A program made the position numbers and the translations under genes. This document shows positions 43,297 to 51,661 of a stretch of DNA of 64,000 bases, piece after piece. Under the pieces are notes generated by a model. That model saw only the letters and a program-made list of their open reading frames with translations, made no database searches and was not told the origin of the DNA. Origin of the DNA: Hymenobacter psychrophilus (GTDB taxonomy: Bacteria; Bacteroidota; Bacteroidia; Cytophagales; Hymenobacteraceae); contig NZ_FNOV01000012.1 in assembly GCF_900107135.1 (NCBI RefSeq), positions 1 through 64,000 of the forward strand, given 5' to 3'. The stretch's first letter is position 1, and each line of letters begins with the position of its first letter.

Positions 43297-44421
43297 CTAC
43301 GCTGCTACCTGCGGCCGCGAAGGTTGATGCGCCGTAGCCCAAGCCTCGGCCCCCAATTGCCGCAACACCCGCCGGTGCGACTGCAGTGCGCCCACAAACG
43401 TGGGGTTTTCCAGGTAAGGCAGGTCGAACTCATGGGCCGTTTCGCGCACGATGCGGGCCAAAGCCGGGTAATGGATGTGGCAGACCTTGGGGAACAGGTG
43501 ATGCTCAATCTGGCGGTTGAGGCCGCCGCACAAGAAGCTGGCCAGCCAGCTGTCGGGCGAGAAGTTGGCCGTAGTGCGCAGCTGGTGCACGGCCCAGGCC
43601 TCGCGCATGTCGTTCTGCTCGTCGGGTAGCGGGAAAGCCGTGCCCTCTACCACATGGGCCAGCTGAAACACGAGGCCCAGCGTTAGGCCTTCCACGAAGT
43701 GCATCAGCACAAAGCCCAACGCCCACTGCCACCACGTAATATCGAGCACCACCAGTGGCACCACAATAAACAACACGTAGTAAACGGCTTTGTAAAAGAA
43801 CAGGTTGAAATACTCGCGACGCGGATGGTTGGCCACCTGCTGCCCGATTTTCGGCTGGAAGAACTTTTTATAATCCTTGCGCAGCACCCACGAGAGCGAA
43901 GCCAGCCCGTAGAGCAAAAATGCGTACCAGTGCTGATACCGCTGAATCCGGCGCACTGGCTCAGTTGCGTCGAGCCGCACCAGACCGGGCGCTACCTCAA
44001 TGTCTTCGTCGTGGCCGGCAATGTTGGTGTAGGTGTGGTGCACCACGTTGTGGGTAATGTTCCACACGTAGGGGCTAGCGCCAATCAGGTTGAAGATCAG
44101 TCCCAGCCCCTTGTTCACGCGCTTGTTGGCCGAAAACGAGCCGTGCAGCGCATCGTGGCACACATTGAAACCGATAAAGGCGCAGATGGCCCCGAGCACT
44201 GCCGCCAGCCCGGCCATAACGGGCACGCTGAACTGGTTGGAGACGATCAGCCCGTAGGTGAGCACGAAGGCCGACAGGAAGAAGATGGTTTTGGCCCACA
44301 TGGCGCCGTTGGCGTGGCGCGAGAGCTGGTTGTCGCGAAAATAGGCGTCGGCCCGCTCACGAACCGTGGCAAAAAACGTGGAACGCTGAACGTTGGTAAA
44401 CCGGAGGGGCTTTGTTGTCAT
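43297..44421 (-). CDS. Membrane fatty acid desaturase, acyl-CoA/acyl-lipid type
   Basis: 374 residues with the three histidine boxes of the di-iron desaturases: HDALH, HNVVHH and NRQIEHH. The Q-x-x-H-H form of the third box is typical of front-end (delta-5/6-like) and linoleoyl-CoA desaturase-like bacterial enzymes. Four membrane spans surround the boxes (about 44-85 and 205-245). It lacks the N-terminal cytochrome b5 domain of eukaryotic front-end enzymes, so it needs an external electron donor. It would introduce a double bond to adjust membrane fluidity. Confidence 0.92.
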   Translation of the reverse strand: MTTKPLRFTNVQRSTFFATVRERADAYFRDNQLSRHANGAMWAKTIFFLSAFVLTYGLIVSNQFSVPVMAGLAAVLGAICAFIGFNVCHDALHGSFSANKRVNKGLGLIFNLIGASPYVWNITHNVVHHTYTNIAGHDEDIEVAPGLVRLDATEPVRRIQRYQHWYAFLLYGLASLSWVLRKDYKKFFQPKIGQQVANHPRREYFNLFFYKAVYYVLFIVVPLVVLDITWWQWALGFVLMHFVEGLTLGLVFQLAHVVEGTAFPLPDEQNDMREAWAVHQLRTTANFSPDSWLASFLCGGLNRQIEHHLFPKVCHIHYPALARIVRETAHEFDLPYLENPTFVGALQSHRRVLRQLGAEAWATAHQPSRPQVAA

Positions 44422-44520
44422 GTGGCTTTGATGCTGTGGAACAGCAGCAGAGCTACTCTGCTACAGGGGTGAATTTGGCCAGCCGCCGGTTGGCGGACTG
44501 CCACGAAGGTAGCGTTATTG

Positions 44521-44540
44521 CTCCGACCCGGTGGTCGGAG
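44521..44540. repeat. 8-bp perfect hairpin in the desaturase upstream region
   Basis: CTCCGACC, 4-nt loop, GGTCGGAG, in the 225-bp gap between the desaturase start and the DUF4136 gene. It could be an operator or hairpin; nothing else is seen in the gap. Confidence 0.35.
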
Positions 44541-44646
44541 GCAACCGCCTTCTTCTGCTATTCAAGCCCTGAATTGCTACAGGGGCCTAAGCTGAGCCCT
44601 AAACCGTGAAGGGGGGGCTTTGGTTCGACGGCCAGGGCCGTAGGGC

Positions 44647-45252
44647 TTAGTCCTCGTCGGAGCCGGCCGGGCTCTGGCCGTTTAGGTAGCCGGCCGTAAA
44701 CACGTGGTACTGATCGAAAATAGAGCGTACCGAGCGGCGCAACACCACCTCACCCCGCGGGCCGGGCGGCACACTCACGCCCGAGGCATAGCCGTTCCAG
44801 ATGGCCCGGTTCGAGCGGTTGTCGATGAGCGTAACGAGCAGCGTACCTTCCGAAAGCAGCAGCCGCACTGGCTGGTAGCCTTTGCGGGCATCTTTGGGCG
44901 TGTTTTCGTCCTCCGTATAACCGTTTTTCACCCACTTGGTGAAATCCTCCTGCTGATATCCGCGGAAGCGCATATCGCCTTCAAAAAGCCGGAAACTGAT
45001 CAGCAGATCGGGCCGGCGGCGGGCCAGATGGTAGCCCTGCACCTTCAGGCGGGAGCGAATGGCGTCGCGCACGGCCTCACCCAACCGGCTGCTATCAGCA
45101 TTGAGGCCTTCGCCGCTGACAAACTCGTAGGTGCGGTAGCGCCGGAACTGGCCGGCGTAACTATAGTCAGATTCGACGCGGGCCTCCTGCGACAACAGGC
45201 AGCCCGATAATAGCAAACTGGCACCAGCCAGCAAAGTAGTCGTCCAGTTCAT
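44647..45252 (-). CDS. DUF4136 lipoprotein
   Basis: 201 residues from the ATG at 45252; a GTG two codons earlier is the alternative. Lipobox LLLSGC. The body has the DUF4136 pattern: YRTYEFVSGE, then LGEAVRDAIRSRLKVQGYHL, RRPDLLISFRL and VTLIDNRSNRAIWNGYASG. Family members are small envelope lipoproteins of unknown role. Acidic C-terminal tail (GSDED). Confidence 0.85.
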   Translation of the reverse strand: MNWTTTLLAGASLLLSGCLLSQEARVESDYSYAGQFRRYRTYEFVSGEGLNADSSRLGEAVRDAIRSRLKVQGYHLARRRPDLLISFRLFEGDMRFRGYQQEDFTKWVKNGYTEDENTPKDARKGYQPVRLLLSEGTLLVTLIDNRSNRAIWNGYASGVSVPPGPRGEVVLRRSVRSIFDQYHVFTAGYLNGQSPAGSDED

Positions 45253-45401
45253 AAGCACAGAGAAAGCCGGTGAGTCGTACTTCCTAAACTACGAAATAGC
45301 TTGTGTTTATCAAATTGAAAGTCAGACTTAAAGAGAATTATTTCCCTGCTTTCATCTTACCGACCGTAAGCGGCCCCAGTGGCTGCCCACGGCCCGGGCA
45401 T

Positions 45402-45908
45402 CTACTCGTTGCGGCGGGTATGGTAGCGTAGCTGCAACTTCTTGATCTGCTCCAGCAGTTCGCCACTGCCCGGTCCGCGCACCTCCACCTCTTTAATCAG
45501 CTCCTGCACCGGTAGGAAGTTGATGGGTGCGGCCGGAGCACCGGCTTCCTGCAGCCACTGCTGCAGCTGCCGGGCCGAGCTCAGGTATACAATCGGCCCC
45601 AGACCCAGCCAGCCGTGGGCGGCCGCGCACATGGGGCAATGCTCGCCGCTGGTGTAGAGCGTAGCCGCCCGCCGCTCCTCTTCCGACAGGTTTTCGCCGG
45701 CCCAACGCACCAGCTCCACCTCGGGGTGGGCCAGGTTATTCAGCTCGTTCACCCGGTTGCGGGCCGTGGCCAGCACCTGACCATCGCCACCCACCAGCAC
45801 CGAGCCAAACGGCTCGTCGCCGGCTAGTAGGGCTTCTTCGGCCAGTTGCAGGCAATGGCGCAGGTGGGGCAAGTCGGCGGCAGTGAATGGCTGAGGAGTG
45901 GCGGGCAT
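45402..45908 (-). CDS. CDA-fold nucleoside/base deaminase
   Basis: 168 residues from the ATG at 45908; a TTG four codons earlier is the longer start. The zinc site reads NLAHPEVELVRW (His, catalytic Glu) and TSGEHCPMCAAAHGWLGL (two Cys), the layout of tRNA-adenosine and guanine deaminase-like enzymes. The family nearly always has His-Ala-Glu; here Pro takes the middle place. The tail EVRGPGSGELLEQIKKLQLR is extra. Substrate is unknown; a free base such as guanine or cytosine, or a nucleoside, is likely. Confidence 0.85.
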   Translation of the reverse strand: MPATPQPFTAADLPHLRHCLQLAEEALLAGDEPFGSVLVGGDGQVLATARNRVNELNNLAHPEVELVRWAGENLSEEERRAATLYTSGEHCPMCAAAHGWLGLGPIVYLSSARQLQQWLQEAGAPAAPINFLPVQELIKEVEVRGPGSGELLEQIKKLQLRYHTRRNE

Positions 45909-46007
45909 GACTGGTAGCAACAGGCGCGTTACGAGGGATTATTGGGAACTGAATGGAGGCTATTTCGAAGCAGTTTCATTTGCAGAAGGCGTGACGCGCT
46001 TATTTCG

Positions 46008-46143
46008 CCATTAACGGTTTAGGTATTGGCGATGGTGGGGCATTTGAAAAACGTCAGCCCAACATTTGTACAAATGCCCAATAGAATTACAAATGTTGAA
46101 TTTACAACTGTCAGCCCCACTATTGCCAATACGATGTTAGCGG
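46008..46143. repeat. attC-like palindrome, 3' side of the orphan gene
   Basis: A 136-bp AT-rich imperfect palindrome. Outer arms 46023-46041 and 46114-46132 pair with two mismatches (GTATTGGCRATRGTGGGGC); inner arms 46061-46070 and 46088-46097 pair perfectly. It is flanked by core-like sequences CCATTAACGG (46008-46017) and GTTAGCGG (46136-46143). The shape, size and GTTA cores resemble integron attC recombination sites, although the cores do not match the class 1 consensus exactly. Confidence 0.5.
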
Positions 46144-46173
46144 ATCGGCTTTTTATGTCAATTTAGTTTTCTT

Positions 46174-46734
46174 TCATCGTCCAATTGTTTTGTGTCGCCA
46201 AACTGCAATCACATTTGTGTCTGCGTGATGTTCATCTGGGTTGTTTTCTAAAAGTCGTTTCTTGATATCATAAGCTTTTATATAGTCGTCAATTAGTCCT
46301 TTATCGTTTAGGTCAGTCGGCAAAAATGTCTCGTCAAAACCTCCACAATTTGTCAAAGCACTAATGCTGAAATCTTGGTCTAACAAGTCATAACCAACAA
46401 ATTCATAATCGTCAATATTTATGTTCTTACAGTCTTGGTCTGGCTCTAATACAACCGTTAAAAGGTTAAATTTATCTTTTGCTTGCAGTCGTTTGAATAC
46501 AAAGTCAAGTGTCACAAAAAAGCCTGTTAGATATTGTTCTACTACGTAAATAAAATTCCAATCGTCTGCATTATCATAATCTGGCTCAACTAAAATCTCA
46601 TTTAGCATTCCGTCAAGCGAAACAAGTTCTGTCAAATGTGTCAATTTAGACCACTCAATATATTTGTCCCACGACATTCCATCTTCGTCATAAGTCTTGT
46701 CGTATGTGCCTCTTGCTGTATATAAAAATGTCAT
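46174..46734 (-). CDS. AT-rich orphan gene in a cassette-like setting, unknown function
   Basis: 186 residues, acidic, no signal or membrane span, no family recognised (WDKYIEWSKLTHLTELVSLD; WNFIYVVEQYLTGFFVTLDF). Its base composition is far lower in GC than any neighbour and it uses A/T-ending codons, so it is almost certainly imported. The ATG is at 46734, only 33 bp after a GTTAGCGG core (minus strand), and its stop lies 30 bp before the attC-like palindrome: the layout of a promoterless integron cassette. An immunity-, toxin- or phage-related role is a guess only. Confidence 0.7.
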   Translation of the reverse strand: MTFLYTARGTYDKTYDEDGMSWDKYIEWSKLTHLTELVSLDGMLNEILVEPDYDNADDWNFIYVVEQYLTGFFVTLDFVFKRLQAKDKFNLLTVVLEPDQDCKNINIDDYEFVGYDLLDQDFSISALTNCGGFDETFLPTDLNDKGLIDDYIKAYDIKKRLLENNPDEHHADTNVIAVWRHKTIGR

Positions 46735-46767
46735 TTGTTCTGTCTGTGATATCGCCTTTTAAGCTGA

Positions 46768-46858
46768 CCGCTAACATCCCGGTTGCCGAAACTCGGCGTA
46801 TCCTCATTTTCGGCAAGCATACCACCGGTGGTACGCTTCACGCAACTTAGCTACATTT
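46768..46858. repeat. Second attC-like structure, 5' side of the orphan gene
   Basis: It begins with CCGCTAAC (46768-46775), the complement of the GTTAGCGG core on the other side of the gene. It contains two stacked hairpins: 46783-46791 with 46808-46816, and 46815-46826 with 46827-46838 (one mismatch). It lies between the orphan gene and the ABC exporter's stop. The sequence differs from the first palindrome, as attC sites of successive cassettes do. Confidence 0.4.
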
Positions 46859-46876
46859 CCCGGTTTCGCTAACCCG

Positions 46877-48742
46877 CTACCGATACCCGGCGGCCTGGAG
46901 CTTGAACAGCTCGGCGTAGCGGCCGCCTTTGGCCAGCAATTCCTCGTGGCTGCCGATTTCCACGAACTGGCCATTTTCGATAACCAGAATGCGGTCGGCC
47001 ATGCGTACGGTGCTGAAGCGGTGGCTGATGAGGACGGCCGTTTTGCCCCGCGTCAGGTCGTTGAAGCGCTGGAATACCTCGTACTCGGCGCGGGCGTCGA
47101 GGGCGGCGGTGGGCTCGTCGAGAATCAGCAGCTGGGCGTCGCGCATGTAGGCGCGGCCGAGGGCAATCTTCTGCCACTCGCCCCCGCTCAAATCCACGCC
47201 ACCGTTGAAGCGGCGGCCAATCATCTGGTCGTAGCCAGCGGGCAGTTTGGCAATAACCGAGTCGGCGAGGCTTTGAGCGGCGGCCTGCTCGATGCGGGGG
47301 CGGTTGTGCTGCTGCTCGATGCGGCCCACGGCCAGGTTCTGGCCGGCCGGCAGCTGGAAGCGCACAAAGTCCTGGAAAATGACGCCGATTTCCTGGCGCA
47401 GCTCCCGCGGGTCGTACTCGCGCAGGTCGTAGCCATCGAGCAGAATGCGGCCCTCGGTGGGGTCGTAGAGGCGCGAGAGCAACTTGACCATCGTGGTTTT
47501 GCCGGCCCCGTTCTCGCCCACCAGCGCCAGCTTTTCGCCGGCCTTCAGGTGAAAGTTGAGGTGCCGCAGGGCCCACTTCTCGGCGTTGCGGTACTGGAAA
47601 CCCACGTTTTCAAACACGAAGCCTTCGCGAATCGGGTTGGGAAAAGGCCGCACCGGCTGGCTCTCGTCGCGGCGGATGCGGGGCTGCAGCCGGAAGAAGT
47701 CGAAGAAGTCCTGCAGGTACAGCGCCCCTTCGGCCACCGCGCTGAAGCGGCTCAATATCCCTTCGAGCAGGCCCCGCATGCGGGCAAACGAGCCGGCCAG
47801 AAATGTGAGCTGGCCAATACTGACCACCCCAGCCACGGCTTGCATAATAATGTACACATAGGCCGCGTAGTAGCCGGCCGCGCCCACCGCCGCGAAGAAC
47901 GTGCCCCAGCCGGCCCGCTTCACCACCAGCGCCTTGTTCTTGGCATAAAAATCGTCGGACAGTGTGCGGAACCGGTCCGTCAGAAAAGTGGAGAGGCCAA
48001 AGATTTTCACCTCCTTGGCCGTATCATCGGAAGCGCCGGTCTGGCGCAGGTAGTCCAGCTCGCGGCGCTCGGGCGTCCAGCCGTGCACCAGCGAGTAGCT
48101 GCGCTCGTTGAAGTGCGACTCGCCCAGAAACGCCGGCACCACGGCCACCAGCAGCAGCACCAGCAGCCAGGGGTTGAACGCGACCAGTCCCACGGCCAGA
48201 AAACCCATCGTAATGGCATCCTGGGCCTGGCTGAGCACCTGCGACATGAGTACGGTACGCGACAGCGTCTGCCGGCGGGCCCGCTCCAGCTTGTCGTAGA
48301 AGGTGCTGTCCTCGAACTGGTCCAGATCCAGCTCGGCGGCGTGTTCCATCAGCCGGATGGAGGTCTGGTTGGCGAACAGGTCGCCGAGCAGCGAGTCGAG
48401 CAGGGCCACGCCGCGGCCCAGCGCGTCGGAGAGGATGGCCAGGCCGAACTCCAGGGCTACCAGCGTGAGCACGGGCGTCAGCTCGCGGGCGTCAGCCGGC
48501 TGCTTACTCAGGCCGATGATGGCGTCGAGGATGAGCTGGGCCACGTAGAGCATGGCGACCGGAAGGGCCGCCCGCAGCAGGCGCAGGCCCACGTTGCCCA
48601 GCGTCAGCACCGGGCTGGTCTGCCAAATGAGGCGCAGAAAGGCCGGCAGGTTTTTGAGGGCCGAAAACCGCTCGCGCACCGAAAGGGCGGGCTTGCCGTC
48701 GGGGCGGGGCTTTTTAGCAAAAAAGGAATCAGAAGGAGCCAT
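46877..48742 (-). CDS. ABC exporter, fused permease and ATPase
   Basis: 621 residues from the ATG at 48742; a GTG six codons upstream is the alternative. The membrane half (about 35-350) has six spans. The nucleotide-binding half has Walker A ALVGENGAGKTTMVKLLS, signature VDLSGGEWQKIALGRAYMRD (Glu-Trp after SGG instead of Gln-Arg), Walker B LLILDEPTAALD and H-loop ISHRFST. It is similar to peptide/bacteriocin or unknown-substrate exporters of Bacteroidota rather than MsbA. The cargo cannot be deduced; no substrate gene is adjacent. Confidence 0.9.
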   Translation of the reverse strand: MAPSDSFFAKKPRPDGKPALSVRERFSALKNLPAFLRLIWQTSPVLTLGNVGLRLLRAALPVAMLYVAQLILDAIIGLSKQPADARELTPVLTLVALEFGLAILSDALGRGVALLDSLLGDLFANQTSIRLMEHAAELDLDQFEDSTFYDKLERARRQTLSRTVLMSQVLSQAQDAITMGFLAVGLVAFNPWLLVLLLVAVVPAFLGESHFNERSYSLVHGWTPERRELDYLRQTGASDDTAKEVKIFGLSTFLTDRFRTLSDDFYAKNKALVVKRAGWGTFFAAVGAAGYYAAYVYIIMQAVAGVVSIGQLTFLAGSFARMRGLLEGILSRFSAVAEGALYLQDFFDFFRLQPRIRRDESQPVRPFPNPIREGFVFENVGFQYRNAEKWALRHLNFHLKAGEKLALVGENGAGKTTMVKLLSRLYDPTEGRILLDGYDLREYDPRELRQEIGVIFQDFVRFQLPAGQNLAVGRIEQQHNRPRIEQAAAQSLADSVIAKLPAGYDQMIGRRFNGGVDLSGGEWQKIALGRAYMRDAQLLILDEPTAALDARAEYEVFQRFNDLTRGKTAVLISHRFSTVRMADRILVIENGQFVEIGSHEELLAKGGRYAELFKLQAAGYR

Positions 48743-48879
48743 AGGCCCGTTGTACGGCACACTTCGGGCCGGGGTGCCCAGGCGGCCGTTTTGGCAGGTT
48801 TCGTTCGGGAAATCGGCTATCTTACGACCGTTATTTACTTTCCCCAGCGGCTGGCAACGGCGGCTTCAGTATCTTGATT

Positions 48880-50070
48880 ATGAAACGGATGATTACGCTG
48901 GGGCTGCTATGCCTGATTACCCTCATGGCCCGGGCTCAAACCGCCAGCTTAGCCTTCGAGCCAGCCTCGTGGGAGGCCGCGCTGACAAAGGCCCGGCAAA
49001 CGCAGCGGCCCATCTTCGTGTACGCTTATGCGCCCGGCTGCCATTTCTGCAAGGAAATGGAAAGCAGCACTTTTCGGGACCCTACGGTTGCGGCCTATTA
49101 CAACGACACTTTCGTAGCGTTCAAGGTCAACATTGAGGTGGATACGGCCTTCACCCGCCGCTACGATATTGCCTCCTTTCCGACTTATCTCTACCTCGAT
49201 GCCGCGGGCAACCCACTACATCGCAGCGGTGGGGCTAAATCAGCGGCTGATTTTGTGGCCGACGCCCGGGCAGCGTTTGCGCCCCAAACGGCGTTTTATA
49301 GCCTGCAACAGCAATATATGTTGGGCAGCCGCACTCCTGACTTGCTATACCGCTACTCCCGCGCGCTGAATTTCCCTACTCGCAGGCAGACTACCCAGGC
49401 GCAAGTGGTGGCCGAGTACCTGGCCACGCAATCGGCCGCGCAGCTGAGGAACGAACAAAATATGCGTTACGTTTTTGAATACTCTACCCCGCAGACCGAC
49501 AGGTATTTCCTGGCTCACCAAGTCGATTTTACGCCGTGGTTTCCTGCCGAAGCGCGGCAGCGCAAAGCTGACCGTATTCTGATGCGGCAGGCATTTGACG
49601 CGGGACAGAAGGCTGACGATCTGGATTTGCAGCAACTCCGGCATCTAATCAAAGTCAGCTTCGCCGATACCGCCCGCGCTAACAGCCTTGCTACTATCAA
49701 CTTTCTGGAAAGTCGCCGCGACTGGGCGCGCTATGCCCGGGCCACGCGCCGCTACAGCCAACTGCCCGCGCCCGACAAATACACGCTAAGTAAAACGGCT
49801 ACGTATGTGTACTACTTCGCTAAAGAGCAAGGACCGCAGCAGCAGCAGCAGGCCGTGGCGGCGGCGCTGGAGGTGATGCCGATGCTGCTGAAGCAGGAGC
49901 ACAACTATGCGAACCTGTTGCTGCACGCCAAGCTGCTGCTGCAGGCCCGGCGCCAGGCACCCGCCCGGGCGGCGGCGCAGGCGGCCCTGCAGCAGGCAAA
50001 ACTGCAGAAAGAATCGGGGGAAGAAGCTCAGGAGCTGCTGCAGGCCCTCAACGCCAAAGCGGAAAAGTAA
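48880..50070 (+). CDS. Secreted thioredoxin-fold protein
   Basis: 396 residues from the ATG at 48880; a TTG two codons earlier is the longer start. A signal peptide (MKRMITLGLLCLITLMARAQ) precedes a thioredoxin_7 domain: FVYAYAPGCHFCKEMESSTF has a CxxC motif (Cys-His-Phe-Cys), then NIEVDTAFTRRYDIASFPTY with the cis-Pro. The C-terminal 250 residues are helical with TPR-like character and a QQQQQ stretch. It is a periplasmic thiol oxidoreductase or chaperone; partners are unknown. Confidence 0.87.
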   Translation: MKRMITLGLLCLITLMARAQTASLAFEPASWEAALTKARQTQRPIFVYAYAPGCHFCKEMESSTFRDPTVAAYYNDTFVAFKVNIEVDTAFTRRYDIASFPTYLYLDAAGNPLHRSGGAKSAADFVADARAAFAPQTAFYSLQQQYMLGSRTPDLLYRYSRALNFPTRRQTTQAQVVAEYLATQSAAQLRNEQNMRYVFEYSTPQTDRYFLAHQVDFTPWFPAEARQRKADRILMRQAFDAGQKADDLDLQQLRHLIKVSFADTARANSLATINFLESRRDWARYARATRRYSQLPAPDKYTLSKTATYVYYFAKEQGPQQQQQAVAAALEVMPMLLKQEHNYANLLLHAKLLLQARRQAPARAAAQAALQQAKLQKESGEEAQELLQALNAKAEK

Positions 50071-50167
50071 GCTGCTGCCGGACGCACTCGGCAGCTGCTG
50101 CAGTAGTGATAGAACGCCCGGCGCTACGGCGCGTACTTTTACCGTTCCGGCCGCCGTTTTATCTTCT

Positions 50168-51526
50168 ATGCTTCACCGCCTCACCTTCGCCCCTTTTCCC
50201 GACACCGCTGCCGCCACTTGGTTTGCAGACCTCGGCGACGCGCTGGAAGCCGCCGGCATCACCGGACTGCTACTGGCGAATCTGGCGGTTTCGGAAACGG
50301 AGGTGCTGCCCGCCGTGGCCGTGCTGCCGGGCCAGGTGGTGGTGCTGCAACCAGCCACCAAGGCACCCACCACTACGGCCCAGGAGCAGCAAACAGCGCT
50401 GGCAACCTGGCTGAGTACCTGGCCGGAGCTGCCCTTGGTGCTCGCTACGGCCATTGCGGGACTTGTTGTTGACCAACATCCGGCCGCTACCCCAACTGTC
50501 CCTGACGGCTGGCCGGCCACAACGCTCGAAGCCCTGCCGCGGCAGCTACGAGCGTTACCCCTGACGCTGCCGTTTTCGGAAGCAGTGCTGCATACCTGGG
50601 CTGCCAGCCTGACCGATGAGGAAGAGGAAACTGAAGACCAGCCCACAGGCTTCTGGGAACAGAAAGCCCGGCAGGTATGGAACTGGCTCGGGGCCGCCGA
50701 TGTACCCGCCGACCCACCCTACGGCGCAGATGCGCCGCCTACTACCTCCCCCGCCGACACGGCAGCCGAGCAGCAGCGGCTGGAGCAGCTCCGGCAGCAG
50801 TTATTCGCCGAACTGGAGCAGCAGCGCCTGCAAATGGAGGCCCGCGAAACCGTCCGCGAGCAAAGCATTGCCCAGCTCCGGCAGCAACTGGCTGCTACCC
50901 CGTCGGCCGCCGCCGAGGTGGCCGCCCTGCAAGCCCGGTTAGCAGCCGAAACCCAGGAGAAAAACGCGCTGGCCGCCGCCATTGCCTCCTCGCGCCAGGA
51001 AGCCAAAGTCCGCAACCGGGAACTGGAAGCCCGAATGCAGCAGCTGGGCCACCAGGTAGCGCAGCTGCAGTCCCGGTCCACTTCGGCCCCGGCAACGGCC
51101 CCTGCGGCGGCCACGCTCCTAACAACCGCTCCGGCCTCGTCGGCGCAGTCGGCACGGGTGCGGGCAAGCGGCCCGATTGCCCCACGCCCGGTGGCCGCAA
51201 CACCGTGGCAGCTGCAGTGGCCCCGGGTGGCGCTGGTACTGGTGCTGCTGGGCGGTATCGGGGCAGGCGGCTGGGCGGTGCAGCACTACGCGCGTCCGGT
51301 GGCCGGTCCTACGGAAACAAGCCGCCCGGCTCGCGAAGACCGTTCCGACATCGGCGACGAGAACCTGGAAGCCGCCGCTCCTACCCTGTTCGACATTCAG
51401 CCCGATACGATTCAAGTTGATTCGGAGCAGCTGGATTCAGCCCGGGAAGTGGCCCCGGAACCCGCCACCCCCGCGCCGGCCGCCGAGGTAATGGACTCAG
51501 TAGTGGCCCCGGCCGAGGGCATCTGA
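50168..51526 (+). CDS. Coiled-coil protein with one membrane span, unknown function
   Basis: 452 residues from the ATG at 50168; the open frame extends upstream over the end of the thioredoxin-like gene but is not credible there. Residues 1-170 are a soluble domain with no recognised family. Residues about 195-305 are a long coiled coil rich in Gln, Glu and Arg (QQRLEQLRQQLFAELEQQRL). A single span WPRVALVLVLLGGIGAGGWA lies near 355-375, followed by an acidic, Pro-rich tail. It could be a scaffold linking cytoplasm and periplasm. No function is assigned. Confidence 0.65.
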   Translation: MLHRLTFAPFPDTAAATWFADLGDALEAAGITGLLLANLAVSETEVLPAVAVLPGQVVVLQPATKAPTTTAQEQQTALATWLSTWPELPLVLATAIAGLVVDQHPAATPTVPDGWPATTLEALPRQLRALPLTLPFSEAVLHTWAASLTDEEEETEDQPTGFWEQKARQVWNWLGAADVPADPPYGADAPPTTSPADTAAEQQRLEQLRQQLFAELEQQRLQMEARETVREQSIAQLRQQLAATPSAAAEVAALQARLAAETQEKNALAAAIASSRQEAKVRNRELEARMQQLGHQVAQLQSRSTSAPATAPAAATLLTTAPASSAQSARVRASGPIAPRPVAATPWQLQWPRVALVLVLLGGIGAGGWAVQHYARPVAGPTETSRPAREDRSDIGDENLEAAAPTLFDIQPDTIQVDSEQLDSAREVAPEPATPAPAAEVMDSVVAPAEGI

Positions 51527-51661
51527 ATAAACCCAGCCGCCTTTCTGGCGAAACTTGTTTAGCTACGCAAAAAGCTCTGCTTTTCCAACTTTCCTTTGCC
51601 GCTTAATCGTGGGTAACTTTACCTTACGCCTCGCGCCCTGACGGTGTTTGGCGGCTTGTCT

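Noticed and set aside
46946..48877. 643-residue open frame on the plus strand
   Set aside because: Antisense to the ABC exporter, whose Walker A, signature and Walker B motifs are intact; the shadow frame has His/Gln-rich, protein-unlike composition.
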